Source: Trichomonas vaginalis G3
Lineage: Eukaryota; Parabasalia; Trichomonadida; Trichomonadidae
Length of the DNA stretch: 64,000 nt
Direction of reading: 5' to 3'
Assembly: GCF_026262505.1 (NCBI RefSeq)
Contig: NC_067203.1
Span: forward strand, 27,075,411 to 27,139,410
Below, in pieces: positions 1 through 10,567 of this stretch (position 1 is its first letter; the number at the start of each line of letters is the position of its first letter). The notes below the pieces were generated by a model. It saw only the letters and a program-made list of their open reading frames with translations. It was not told the DNA's origin and searched no databases. A program made the translations under genes and the position numbers.

Positions 1-389
1 CTATTACTGTGAATAGTTTTTAACGACATTTACTGAAATTGTAAAATATAATCAATCCATAGAGAGATAATTCGAGTTAACATCCTATTACAAAGTATAT
101 GTTGCTATGTTCTGTTGCAATGCCCCAATGATGGCTTGCTTAATATAATACATAGGGAGTAATGATCCTTGAAAATACCCTAGCATTTTTTAATAAAATA
201 AGGTTAAAGAGTGTCCCTACCTTTAATTTTTGAGGCATGTACGAGTTTTTTTTTAATGTACGAGTTTTCAACCCGACCTTATTATGAATATCAAATTAAA
301 ATAGGAAAATTCATAGGTTTATAAATTAAAATTATAAATTATAGAATTTAGTAAACCTATCGTGCAAAATTTTGTCAGTTTTTCAGAAA
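1..389. other. AT-rich upstream region, no gene seen
   Basis: I see no open frame with protein-like composition, no RNA gene and no terminal repeat here. The last 30 bases before the first start codon contain two TCAG motifs, which resemble but do not match the trichomonad initiator consensus TCA(C/T)(A/T). Confidence 0.5.
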
Positions 390-1433
390 ATGGAGCATCC
401 TTTTGAACCTAATTTTACTATCATGAATGATCTCTCCAATGGATTCCTTGGCAAGACATTTCTTCTCAAGCATAACGAGAGTAGCGGCACGTTTGTTTGC
501 AAGATGATTTCGAAGGAATTTCTTGGAAATTCAGATATGGTAAAGGCGTTTATTGATAAAATCAAGCACTTGCAAGATCTCAATCTCACTTTTATTGTTA
601 ATTACACAGATATTCTCGAAACAGAAACAACCATTTACTTAATTCGCCCATATTTTAACTCGCAAACACTTTCATCTTTTTTGCAATCTCCAGATAAGCA
701 GCACGATGTTAATATTGTTGCATTATGGAAAACAATAGCGCGCAGCATTATGATATTGCACAACAACAACATTTCTTCTCTTCCAATCAAACCGTCAAAC
801 ATTCTTATTTTCAATGAGAAATTCATTAGTTTAACAGACATGTATGAAATAAAGAGCAACATTCGCTGGTCATTGGAGACAATTGATAGGAAACACTTGT
901 TATTCATTCCGCCAGAATTTTTCACAGATTCAACTAAACTTGGCCCCAGGTCAGATACTTGGTCCCTAGGCGTTTTATTTGCGTACATGAAAGGTGCTAC
1001 TCTCCCTTGGAATTGCTCCAACGTTTTTACTATGGTGAAGAAAATTACTAATGGAGAGCTGCCAACTGGCCTTCCTGAAGATTGTTCTGCAAACGTAGAA
1101 AGAATGCTTCAGGTTTCTCCAAAAAACAGACCACAAATTGAAGACGTAATCTTTGATGATAATTTCAGAACACCAAAAAAGCGAAGACAGAGCGAACCCT
1201 TGAAATCTTCATCTACATTTGATATTTCAAGACACACTCCACCAGTATTACCTGTAATGCTCTCTTTATCTAAATATCGTACTTCACCTCAACTTACATC
1301 GCAGACAAGTGAATCGACTATACTTATAAGACGCAGATATTACACTAAAACTCTATCAGAACCAAAAAGCAAACCTCCACTCCCACGCCCAATCTTAAAG
1401 AAACCAATACGTGCTGTGACATCTGATCTCTGA
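390..1433 (+). CDS. Protein kinase-like protein, probable pseudokinase
   Basis: A 347-residue protein with the overall layout of a eukaryotic protein kinase. The reading frame is open 18 bases further upstream, but the first ATG is at 390. The lysine of subdomain II is present (FVCKMI), and the region after it follows kinase secondary structure through PPEFF (APE-like) and SDTWSLGVLFAYM (subdomain IX). The glycine loop is degenerate, the catalytic HRD loop reads SLPIKPSN with the aspartate replaced by proline, and DFG reads DMY. Phosphotransfer is therefore unlikely, although ATP binding is possible. The C-terminal 90 residues are basic, rich in Ser and Pro, and probably disordered. Trichomonads have very large kinomes with many pseudokinases, so a scaffold or allosteric role is plausible; the partner is unknown. 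Confidence 0.75.
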   Translation: MEHPFEPNFTIMNDLSNGFLGKTFLLKHNESSGTFVCKMISKEFLGNSDMVKAFIDKIKHLQDLNLTFIVNYTDILETETTIYLIRPYFNSQTLSSFLQSPDKQHDVNIVALWKTIARSIMILHNNNISSLPIKPSNILIFNEKFISLTDMYEIKSNIRWSLETIDRKHLLFIPPEFFTDSTKLGPRSDTWSLGVLFAYMKGATLPWNCSNVFTMVKKITNGELPTGLPEDCSANVERMLQVSPKNRPQIEDVIFDDNFRTPKKRRQSEPLKSSSTFDISRHTPPVLPVMLSLSKYRTSPQLTSQTSESTILIRRRYYTKTLSEPKSKPPLPRPILKKPIRAVTSDL

Positions 1434-1578
1434 AAGTATTTTTGTTTTTATTAATATTATTACTTATATTGTAATTTTTTTGTCAATAAAAATTTGTTTT
1501 AATTTATTAATAATATATGTTCAAAAAGAGCTCATAACTGATTAATGTACAACAAAACAAACATTTTATTACAAAGAA

Positions 1579-2811
1579 TTAGAAACTACTTTCGAAATTG
1601 GTATGAAGTGGACAAACAATTAGAGCTAGCTCTGCTCCGCATGGAGAATGCAAATAAATTGGCTTTAAATTCATATGTTGGAAAGAATTTGCTGGAGCTC
1701 TTGGTGGAACATCCGTATAAAACCAAAGAAGGCCGAATGTACACAAGAAGCACCCAATTTCCATAATCAATGCGCATACAAATTCTGGAATTCCTGTAAG
1801 GTAAAGGATAATGTATATAGTAAGCGTAATTAAGGATAAAGAGTATGCGAAAGAAACGACTTTTCTTGAGCGTTTGATTTTGTTCATTAGGGATGGCTTC
1901 TCGGAAACGAGTGCAATTATTCGATGGGCTTTTATCATTGAAGTAATACCGATTGAAATGTACCAGACAAGGCCAATAACAACAATTGTAAAAGAAAAGA
2001 TTAAGAAATTCTCTGTGCGAACCAGAGGAATAATAATTATTCCGGTTGTAACCAAAAGCGAGGCACCAATTATTTCAATATGCTCCCTAAAGGAAAATTT
2101 TATACGGAAAATGTTGCATCCGCTGCACAGAAATAACAGACAACTTGTTAAAGCTGAATAATAAATAATATCCAAAAAGTGAGATAAGAACCCAAGAATC
2201 GAAGGTATTTTATCTGTTTCTGATAGTAACGTCCATGTGTAGTACCACACATACAAATTCAAGCTCCGAACAAGCTGTAGCAGCATGAAAGTGGTATGTA
2301 AAGGGTAATGAAAAACGTGCAATACTTGAGACCTAGAAAACCAATAGATAAATACAAAAATGTACATGATCGACATTTGCATAAATAAAGGCCGAAGATA
2401 TTTATTTCGAGTATCTAATTGGGTGTCTGGATTTGAAAAAGTTCCCTCTATCTGAAAATTGGCTTGCTTGCTTGTGCACATGATCAGATATAGCTTATAA
2501 ATGCCATCTGATTGAATTTGACCTCTTAGGGATATAGTTTCATTATCTGAAAATTTTGAAACGTTAAAATGTTTCATATATTGATCTTTATGTTCGCAAT
2601 AATACGCAAACGATCGTTCTCTGTAGTTCTCTTTAGATAAAAATATTCGAGAGGATGGTATTAATTTAGACTTAATTGTTAGGTTATATGTCCCGCGTTC
2701 TTTGAATCCATAAGTTGTTACGACATTTGTGGAAAATGATGCCGTAAAAACAATTTCAACGCGATGACTTCGACAGAATTCTGGTAACATAATAAAGAGA
2801 AGTGCTATCAT
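1579..2811 (-). CDS. GOST-family (GPR107/TMEM87-like) seven-pass membrane protein
   Basis: A 410-residue membrane protein. It starts with a hydrophobic signal peptide (about residues 1-15), followed by a lumenal domain of roughly 130 residues with several N-glycosylation sequons (NLT, NVS, NET). It then has seven hydrophobic segments from about residue 143 to 370 and a short tail. The junction NPDTQLDTRNKYLRPLFMQM followed by a first helix ending in W matches the GOST/Lung-7TM layout, in which a beta-sandwich lumenal domain precedes the seven-helix bundle. GOST proteins act in Golgi and endosome trafficking. The start is the first ATG of the frame, with a TGATGA just before it. It is convergent with the kinase-like gene, 145 bases apart. 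The call rests on architecture, so a different seven-pass family is possible. Confidence 0.6.
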   Translation of the reverse strand: MIALLFIMLPEFCRSHRVEIVFTASFSTNVVTTYGFKERGTYNLTIKSKLIPSSRIFLSKENYRERSFAYYCEHKDQYMKHFNVSKFSDNETISLRGQIQSDGIYKLYLIMCTSKQANFQIEGTFSNPDTQLDTRNKYLRPLFMQMSIMYIFVFIYWFSRSQVLHVFHYPLHTTFMLLQLVRSLNLYVWYYTWTLLSETDKIPSILGFLSHFLDIIYYSALTSCLLFLCSGCNIFRIKFSFREHIEIIGASLLVTTGIIIIPLVRTENFLIFSFTIVVIGLVWYISIGITSMIKAHRIIALVSEKPSLMNKIKRSRKVVSFAYSLSLITLTIYIILYLTGIPEFVCALIMEIGCFLCTFGLLWFYTDVPPRAPANSFQHMNLKPIYLHSPCGAELALIVCPLHTNFESSF

Positions 2812-5591
2812 TCATCAGGCACTTTTCATTTTACAAAATTTCTGCAATTTACATATCGAAGGCAACTCCTCTTCATTTTTCCTAGGGTTACTGATCGCTT
2901 CCTTTCTGCTCGTCATACAGGAAATGAAAAAAAAAAGATTAGTGGAGTCTAATTTATTACTCCAATTGGCAACTATTCTCCAGAATTATGCAATTTAAAA
3001 TCAACTTCGTTAATTTTAATTATATTGCAACAGTACTCCTATATGTATATAATATCAAGATTGCACTTGCCAAAGCCCCATATTAAAAATCGAAATTTTG
3101 CATCTCGAAAATGCGACCACAGAATTCCTCTTAATTTTGAATAACTTACTTTTACCTTATGATACATATTCAAATAACTTGAATATAGAAAAAGCTACTA
3201 AAATTTGAGTAATTTATTGCAAAAAAAAATCGGCTTTTATATATAAGTTACTTATGAATTACAATGGTCTCTATAATGAATGTACATTACCGCATACAAT
3301 CGTTTGATATTTCTGATTTCAATTTTATACATTTTGACTAGAATATTCATAACTCAAATCTAGACGATAGTTACTACATTTATGCGAATACAGTACGTTT
3401 CCATTCATTCATTAAAATACAAATTTTGTTACGGGAATAATTTTTTTTACAACAATAAGGCATGATATAAGGATGTCGGAATTGCCAAGCTTGGATAAGT
3501 GAAGTTTTTAAAAACTTCTTGCCATTAGATGGATAATAGTCAATTTTTTTTTTCAATTTTAGTGAGCGGAACAGAGACACAACACGCTTTGAAATCACAA
3601 GACACATGACTTTAATGATTAGAAATGCAATAATATTGCATCTCTTTATGCTCAAACAGATTCTATTCTGAATTACCCGAAAATATTGCAACCGTTATGC
3701 ATTGCTACCAAATTTTTCTACTGTCTACTTAACACACTCATGCTAGGAACTCCAAATTCTTCAACTATTTACTCTAAAAACTTATAAATGTTCATCCAAA
3801 TCAAGCAGTATTTCTCCTCGAACAGGCATTGCAGAAACTTACGAATAAGTAATTGTTTGTCATACCAAATGATGCTCCTTTTCAGCTACTTGTTTCTCTT
3901 ATAATTGTTCTCATTAGTAAATCATAACTTCTCAATTTTCTCCAACAATAGATACTACCCATATATCCGAGCTACCTGGATGTTAGTTACCTTATATCTC
4001 GGATAATATGAAAAATTTAATTATAATATCTCATAATTTTCACTTAATGAGTTATATCAAAAATTCACTCCATCATTTCGATTTTTTAGGTCTTTCCGGA
4101 CCTTGTTGCATTATTTATTTTTATCTATTTTGTCGAAATCACAATATATATCTTGAACTCATTGGTGAATAAAATCATGATATTATTGATTGTTTTCTAG
4201 ATATTTACAATAGTTTCTAAACTTGTGAAGATAATCCTTAATTTGAACCAGAAATAATTTTATCTTACTAACAATGGCTGGTTATCTATATAGGATAATA
4301 TATTATTTTTGATAGTAAACTATAACTGATTTATAATTTTGGAATACCAACTTCTTTTCAACTCTATATCTTTGAAAAAATGTTATTTGATTTTGCTGTA
4401 TAATTGACATTTTTTAGTAGAAAAATTATAGAATAACAAAAATAAAAAGGTTTTAGCGATTTATAACACAATAAAAATGGTTTATTTCTCTCTAAGATAT
4501 AAATTTTAAAAAAAATAACCTAATTTTTCGGGGGAAAAATTGAGAATTGAAAATAAATTTATCATTTTGAAGAAAATTGCTTAGGCTATTTCTAAAATGG
4601 AAAAAATTTGGAGAAATTCACCAAGGAGAACCTCTTTCTAGATGTCCAAGGCAATTGCTATCAGTCAAAAAAACCTCGAAAATTTTAAATATTGATATTG
4701 ATTTTCATCAATCACTTAAAATCGATTGTTTGCAGCCGATGTTATCACACATTATTAAATTATAATATATTTGAACATATTGTTAATCGTTTTTGAAACT
4801 TTTCAACATTACGCGCAATTTAACAATACTCCAACTATCATACACAGTTGCTATTACTGCATTCTCATTTTAAGAAGAAAGGATTATTAAACTCTAAGAT
4901 ATAACGATTTATTTACCCAATTCGAAAAATGTTTTTAATTATAAATCCTTATTTGTGCATCGGATGTAGAAAAACGAGTAAAGTGTTACCTCAAAAAAAT
5001 ACCTGAAAGCAGCCTAATCAATAAACAATTTTACTTTTTAAACATCGAATTTTGCTCATCTTGAGTGATCATTTTCGCTTAATTTTCATAATACAATAAT
5101 ACATATGCGTTATCAAGTAAAATATGGATATTTTAGATGATCATAATATATCTAGAATTCAAACGAAAGTCATTCTATGAGTCCATACACGCTATTACTT
5201 TATTTCATATGTCAAGCATAATGGGAACAATTTTGGTCGATATCTTTGTTGTCGACGAAGTTCCCTTTTTTTTACCATTTGAAATTGAATCATTTGATAT
5301 TTTTGTCAAAGGATTTATGATATTTCTGATATTGTGTATTTGGTTATAGTGAAACTAGAGTTACTCAATGGCTGGATAATTATTTCTTAAAAAAATAGAC
5401 TCAAGAAAAGCCTCATCCTATACTAATCACAAAATCCAAGATCCAAAATTGAATTCTTTGCTCACGAGCTTCTCCGCGATAAAATTTAAATTTTAATTGG
5501 AGAGAAATGAAGTATTTTATCAATAATTATAACTTACAGATGCTGAATAAAAAAATCGAAAATTTTGATTTTAAAAAACAAAATGGAGAAA
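2812..5591. other. 2.8 kb AT-rich gap, no convincing gene
   Basis: Only short frames occur here (for example around 3380-3691 minus and 5137-5349 plus), with low-complexity composition and no recognisable domain. I see no terminal repeats, no tRNA and no rRNA. It may be an old, unrecognisable transposon remnant or a long intergenic spacer. Confidence 0.45.
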
Positions 5592-6422
5592 TTAACATGA
5601 TATTCTAAAAACAAATGGTGTGGTCTTACCAAAGAAAGCCTCTGGATCGAAAGGTGTATCATTAGGAACGATTGGGATCGAGTTCCTTCTGGCGACATGC
5701 TTATACTGTAGATTTGGCACATGAAATTGTTTTGGCATCATCCTATACACGTTTAATTGAGGTTGCTCATAGACATCTGGATTATGAGTTAATTCGTAAA
5801 GAACTATATCATTCGTAATAGGTGCATTTTCAACGGTTGATAAGCAAAGATACCAATAGATTTGATCTGGAGTTCCCTGCTTAAGAACTTGCAAAGCGTT
5901 ATAAACTGCAATGGATATTGCATGATAATTATGTTTTTCTGGTAACGGTTGTTCAGCAAACCAATACGTTCCATCCGGAAGTGCAGAAAATTCAGAAGAA
6001 TGAATTGTTAAGAATCGTAAAAATAATCCTGCATCGACTTCTGGCAAATCGGTATTCTGCGCAAATTGGTGAATTGTCATTGGACCATTTGCAGTAAGCA
6101 TAGACTCTATTGAAGAAAGTATAGCTGTATCAGAAATTGAAACTGTTGTTTTGAATTTTAATGCCCATTTAACTTGCCCAGCTGCGGCGACTTGTACAAA
6201 AGTATCATCATCTTGCAAAACACTCATAGTTTTTCTTCGAGGAACTGAGTTTGCTGGAATGTAGCCGTCTGGATCTACATTAACACAAGCAGTACTAGAT
6301 TCGAGGAGAGAATAAATTTTATCTATGGAGAGAATCGCAGTTTGTTCTTCTTTAAATAATGCAACGATCAATTCATTTAAAGAATCAAAACGCTGCTCCA
6401 TGATAAAAAAAAAGTTTTGCAT
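5592..6422 (-). CDS. Unknown protein, possible tandem winged-helix folds
   Basis: A 276-residue protein starting at the ATG at 6422; a second in-frame ATG lies seven codons later. A TCACA initiator-like motif 16 bases upstream supports the first ATG. The N-terminus is a short amphipathic helix region. Two segments have winged-helix-like spacing: residues around NGPMTIHQFAQNTDLPEVDA through SALPDGTYWFAE, and GTPDQIYWYLCLSTVENAP through NPDVYE. I do not recognise the family. The last ten residues follow a GTAAGA sequence and look unlike the rest, so the true C-terminus could differ if an unrecognised intron begins there, but no canonical trichomonad 3' splice motif was found downstream. It is divergent from the BspA-like gene. 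Confidence 0.6.
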   Translation of the reverse strand: MQNFFFIMEQRFDSLNELIVALFKEEQTAILSIDKIYSLLESSTACVNVDPDGYIPANSVPRRKTMSVLQDDDTFVQVAAAGQVKWALKFKTTVSISDTAILSSIESMLTANGPMTIHQFAQNTDLPEVDAGLFLRFLTIHSSEFSALPDGTYWFAEQPLPEKHNYHAISIAVYNALQVLKQGTPDQIYWYLCLSTVENAPITNDIVLYELTHNPDVYEQPQLNVYRMMPKQFHVPNLQYKHVARRNSIPIVPNDTPFDPEAFFGKTTPFVFRISC

Positions 6423-6435
6423 CGTTTTCAAAATT

Positions 6436-6440
6436 TGTGA
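6436..6440 (-). promoter_or_regulatory. Initiator-like motif TCACA
   Basis: On the minus strand TCACA matches the trichomonad initiator consensus TCA(+1)(C/T)(T/A). The presumptive +1 adenine at 6438 is 16 bases before the ATG at 6422, a typical spacing for these organisms, whose 5' leaders are very short. Confidence 0.45.
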
Positions 6441-6573
6441 CAATTACTATCAAAACATGATTACAGTGTCAAAATTCAAAATAAAATCATCTCTCCATTA
6501 TTTAATCTTTACATTAACGAGTTACATATTCTCATATTCATGTACGATAACTGCAATTTTTTAAAGAACACTC

Positions 6574-7839
6574 ATGTACTCATTCTTTTTATTTTTCTGC
6601 AAATCATCCTTAGTTACTGATGGAAATGTGCAATATACAATTGAAGACTCTGAAATGGAGATCACTGTTGTGCAAAACTCTGGGTCAATAAAATCAGAAA
6701 TTTTATTATCAATGGATAAAACAAAATCGATATCCAAATTAACAATATCAGGACATGTTTCAATTCCTAGTTCAATATTTAGGGAATATAAACAACTTAA
6801 AGAGGTTATTTTGAGTTCATATGTTAATAAAATTTCGGATAATTGCTTTAGGGATTGTTCAAGTCTTATAAAAGTATTTATCCCTCATACAATTGAAGAA
6901 ATATCTTTTGATGCTTTTCGAGATTGCATCAAACTTACAGAAGTTTTGTTCGAAACAACATCTGCAGAAAAAATTAATCTTCACTATAGGTCATTTGAAG
7001 GATGCATTTCAATTAATCAAATTAACTTACCTTCAGTAACATTATTAAATACAAGTTGTTTTTATAATTGCTCTAGGCTTGATAATTTTGTTGTGCCTTC
7101 AATCAATACTTACATTCCTATTAAATGCTTTATGTTTTGCACAAATTTGAAAACTATTACTCTACCCGACTCAATAAAACAAATCAAGGACTATTCTTTT
7201 GCAAATTGTGAATCAATGATAAATTTTGCATGTCCAAAGAGCCTTAAGCATATATACGCCAATTCATTTAGAAATAACCATCATTTACAATCAATAACTT
7301 TCGGAAATATGCTCGAAACGATACTTGGTACAGCCTCTGCACAATGTATATCGCTAAAAAGTGTTTCTTTCCCTTCATCACTCAAATTCGTTCATTCAAA
7401 TTCATTTTCTTCTTGCAAACAGTTATCTTCAATTAGATTTGCATCTCCATCCATTATATCTTATGGGTCATTTATTGGAATTTCAAAACAATGCGAACTT
7501 TTGATATGTACTTCAAATTATCCAAAAATTGAGCCAACATTCTCGTTTACGGATGCCTTTCCAGAAAACATAAGAATTTATAGTATTGCAAATTCCAGTT
7601 TTTATGAAAGAGAAGTAATTAAAGTAGATAATTGTGAATTTCCAACACCATTTCCAACGCAAAAAACTATCGAGCCAGATCCTAATCAGAATGGAATGTC
7701 TGGGCAGAAGATAGCTGCAATATCTTGTGGTATAATATTTGCAATCATTGGTTGCTCATTGATAGGAGTAGCTATTTACTTTTATAAAGCGAAAAATCCT
7801 AAAATACAAAAAGAGGATGTCTATATGTATACAGTATGA
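6574..7839 (+). CDS. BspA-like leucine-rich repeat surface protein
   Basis: A 421-residue predicted type I membrane protein. It has a hydrophobic N-terminal signal (MYSFFLFFCKSSLV), then about 11 tandem repeats of roughly 23 residues of the BspA type, each carrying variants of F..C..L..I.LP.S....I....F (residues about 50-330). A Pro/Thr-rich stalk (PTPFPTQKT) follows. One transmembrane helix (AAISCGIIFAIIGCSLIGVA, about 382-401) and a 20-residue basic and tyrosine-containing cytoplasmic tail complete it. This matches the large BspA-like families of trichomonads, surface proteins implicated in adhesion to host cells, mucus or bacteria. The repeats are irregular, and no frame breaks are seen. 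The start is the first ATG, directly preceding the signal peptide. Confidence 0.85.
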   Translation: MYSFFLFFCKSSLVTDGNVQYTIEDSEMEITVVQNSGSIKSEILLSMDKTKSISKLTISGHVSIPSSIFREYKQLKEVILSSYVNKISDNCFRDCSSLIKVFIPHTIEEISFDAFRDCIKLTEVLFETTSAEKINLHYRSFEGCISINQINLPSVTLLNTSCFYNCSRLDNFVVPSINTYIPIKCFMFCTNLKTITLPDSIKQIKDYSFANCESMINFACPKSLKHIYANSFRNNHHLQSITFGNMLETILGTASAQCISLKSVSFPSSLKFVHSNSFSSCKQLSSIRFASPSIISYGSFIGISKQCELLICTSNYPKIEPTFSFTDAFPENIRIYSIANSSFYEREVIKVDNCEFPTPFPTQKTIEPDPNQNGMSGQKIAAISCGIIFAIIGCSLIGVAIYFYKAKNPKIQKEDVYMYTV

Positions 7840-8275
7840 TTAATCCTCTTTACAAAAAAAATACGTTTTTTGCACTCTGAGTCTTCTTCTATAGATCTTT
7901 TTTAGATTTTGAAACAATGAAAAGATAAAGTATGATCAATGTATGCTATATTTAAGTTTATTCATAAAAATATCAATTCTATCAAGAGAAAAAGTACATT
8001 TAAGTACAAAATTGAATAGTTGTAAACTAAGGCAGTGAGCCCTTAAATATTGTATAAATTTTTTACAGCTCGAGTTAGAAAGGTATTATATAATTGATTA
8101 TTTTGATATACTGTTGTAAACAGAAATTCATCAAAAGTGACACCTCAGAAAAGCTAAAATATTGAATTTTTGGAACTTTTGATAGAGCACGTTTTTAAAT
8201 ATTAATTAAAGTAAATGTATATTTTGTAAAGATTCTTTTTAATAAAAAAAAAATAAAATTTTGAAGAAGAACACA

Positions 8276-8701
8276 AAATCTTCTGAAAAATAATATCGCA
8301 TAAACTCATATTATTTTCTAATATATAACTATTTTATATAAAAATCAAATTCAATGATCTTAAAAGCGAAGGATAAACCTCAAAATTTACGAATATAATG
8401 AGTGGGAATATAATGCTTATCTATCATAAAACCATATGAAATATCAATTTTTGCTTTACACCTAATTTTTGACGACAATTAGCAAAAAATGTTAAATGTT
8501 AACACTCAGTCCATTTGAATATGAAAAATAAAATTGACTTTGATTAAATGTTTTTATTTATCATGCAATTCTTCTTGCGACCAAAGATTTGAATAAAAGT
8601 TCAAAAAATAAGATAGCTTAAAAAATAATATACGGTAGTGTTTACTAATAGATGAATAGTATATAAATTCTATTAAAATGGATTTGATCCAAAAAAATAT
8701 A
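8276..8701 (+). repeat. Left arm of long inverted repeat
   Basis: This segment is the near-exact reverse complement of 8773-9198, with only a few mismatches over about 426 bp (for example TATCGCATAAAC opposite GTTTATGTGATA). Confidence 0.9.
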
Positions 8702-8772
8702 AAACCAAAAATAATTGTTATAATTTAAATGAAGAAGTAATTTAAAACGATTTTATTTATGATCAAATTTTA

Positions 8773-9198
8773 TATATTTTTTTGGATCAAATCCATTTTA
8801 ATCGAATCTATATACTATTCATCTATTAGTAAACACTACCGTATATTATTTTTTAAGCTATCTTATTTTTTGAACTTTTATTCAAATCTTTGGTCGCAAG
8901 AAGAATTGCATGATAAATAAAAACATTTAATCAAAGTCAATTTTATTTTTCATATTCAAATGGACTGAGTGTTAACATTTAACATTTTTTGCTAATTGTC
9001 GTCAAAAATTAGGTGTAAAGCAAAAATTGATATTTCATATGGTTTTATGATAGATAAGCATTATATTCCCACTCATTATATTCGTAAATTTTGAGGTTTA
9101 TCCTTCGCTTTTAAGATCATTGAATTTGATTTTTATATAAAATAGTTATATATTAGAAAATAATATGAGTTTATGTGATATTATTTTTCAGAAGATTT
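8773..9198 (-). repeat. Right arm of long inverted repeat
   Basis: Reverse-complement partner of 8276-8701. The same sequence recurs in direct orientation in the truncated copy at 26,6xx-27,04x. Confidence 0.9.
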
Positions 9199-9475
9199 CA
9201 TTCTATATGCCTATGAAAAGTACTCTCAAAACTAACTTTTTCCTAATTATAATTAAATCTAGAATATTGTATTATGCTTAGTATTATTTCATTTTTCTCA
9301 TTCAATTTAGAATTTACAAATGTCAAAAAATTGAGAGCGTCACTTTTGATGAATTTCTGTTTATTACAATACACATTAAAAATAGTACTATTCTATAATT
9401 ATCAAATTTGAATATTTCTTTCAAATTTTGAATATTAATTTTCAGATGCTTTCAAACAAAATTTTATTCAAGTGA

Positions 9476-10378
9476 ATGGACACATTTCTTGGATATGATT
9501 ACTCATGGGCTGGCTTCATCGATTATAGCAAATGCTATAAAGAAGTAAATGTAATATGGCTTGCTGTTGGCCTTTGCGTATTTGTAGGAACAATAATTTC
9601 TGTTATACCACAACTGTATAATTATGTAAAATTACGATCAAATTACGGAGTAAATCCTATAGCGGTGTTTATGATAAATTTTAGTCAATGGGTGCAGACA
9701 ATGAATTATTTCTGCCTTCATGCCGCTGACTTTACCGGCCTCACTACTGCGTCATTCCAAGTATGGCTCCCAAGATTAGTTTCGTTTTTAAATATATTCT
9801 CATTATGGTATATTTATCTCGGAAATACGTTCTTAAATCTTATTTTTTTCGATAAAGAGCCTCATCCAAATAGACGTATCGAATCTATAAGAGTGGCTCG
9901 AATAACTAATGTATTTTTCATGGTATTACTTCATGTCCTTTCATTTTTGGCAATATTAATTTTTTACTGTATTGGCGCGCCAAAAGGTTTTGCATCAAAG
10001 CCTCAGTTCTACTACGGCTCGATTTTAGGCACAATGGGTGGCGTGATTACTGTAATTCAATACATACCTCAGATAATCACAACATGTAAAGTTCAAGGGC
10101 CTGGATCATTGTCATTAATACTACTTTGTATTCAAGCTCCTGGTGGTCTTACATCTGCGGCTTTCTTGATTTTTGGTACAAGAGAAAACTGGACAACTTG
10201 GTTCCCAACTCTCATGGGTGCTCTACAACAATGCGTTCTTATTGTTATTATTTTATTCTTCATGTGCAAAAATTGTGGTAAAAATAAGGGAAATGAAGAA
10301 GATTTCGCTAATAAGGATGATCTCGATGGTAAAGATGAAAATTCATCAAGCGATCCTCAACCAGTAAGAGACCTTTGA
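9476..10378 (+). CDS. PQ-loop repeat (cystinosin/SWEET-like) membrane protein
   Basis: A 300-residue polytopic membrane protein with about seven hydrophobic helices. Two PQ-loop motifs are visible: the first in IISVIPQLYNYVKLRS (about residues 40-55) and the second in VIQYIPQIITTCKVQG (about 193-208), each preceded by glycines and followed by a short basic loop, as in the family. PQ-loop proteins include lysosomal cystine and cationic amino-acid exporters and ER receptors; substrate cannot be read from sequence. The last 35 residues are hydrophilic and acidic, probably a cytosolic tail. The ATG chosen is the first in frame and gives a short N-terminal lumenal segment. Confidence 0.8.
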   Translation: MDTFLGYDYSWAGFIDYSKCYKEVNVIWLAVGLCVFVGTIISVIPQLYNYVKLRSNYGVNPIAVFMINFSQWVQTMNYFCLHAADFTGLTTASFQVWLPRLVSFLNIFSLWYIYLGNTFLNLIFFDKEPHPNRRIESIRVARITNVFFMVLLHVLSFLAILIFYCIGAPKGFASKPQFYYGSILGTMGGVITVIQYIPQIITTCKVQGPGSLSLILLCIQAPGGLTSAAFLIFGTRENWTTWFPTLMGALQQCVLIVIILFFMCKNCGKNKGNEEDFANKDDLDGKDENSSSDPQPVRDL

Positions 10379-10567
10379 GGGTTTCAATATATAGATGTAT
10401 TAAATAAATAAACGACAAAAAATATTTTTTTGGAAGTTGTCACTTTTACAATTGTTTTACACTGATCGAAAAATATAATTAATTACAGTTAAGCTTATAT
10501 ATCCTATCATTATTTTTCTAATTTCTTATCGTTAAAATCCAATTCAAAATAATCTCCAAAATTTTCT

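Larger units (their letters stand above)
8112..9368. mobile_element. Foldback transposon-like repeat, non-coding
   Basis: Its ends form about 30 bp inverted repeats (TGTTGTAAACAGAAATTC at the left; the right end is the complement with two changes). Both ends are flanked by ATAC, consistent with a 4 bp target duplication. Inside lie two nearly identical inverted arms of about 426 bp (8276-8701 and 8773-9198) around a 71 bp spacer, so transcripts or single strands could fold into a very long hairpin. No protein frame is present, so it must be mobilised by a transposase encoded elsewhere. A truncated second copy lies at 26,541-27,213. Confidence 0.75.

Noticed and set aside
3380-3691. 103-codon minus-strand frame
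   Set aside because: No ATG at the start of the frame, low-complexity Lys/Ile/Asn composition, no domain and no promoter-like motif.
5137-5600. Possible additional exon downstream of the 5592-6422 gene (minus strand, GTAAGA after the codons for FFG)
   Set aside because: No ACTAAC-type 3' splice motif was found and the candidate downstream frame has no recognisable protein character.
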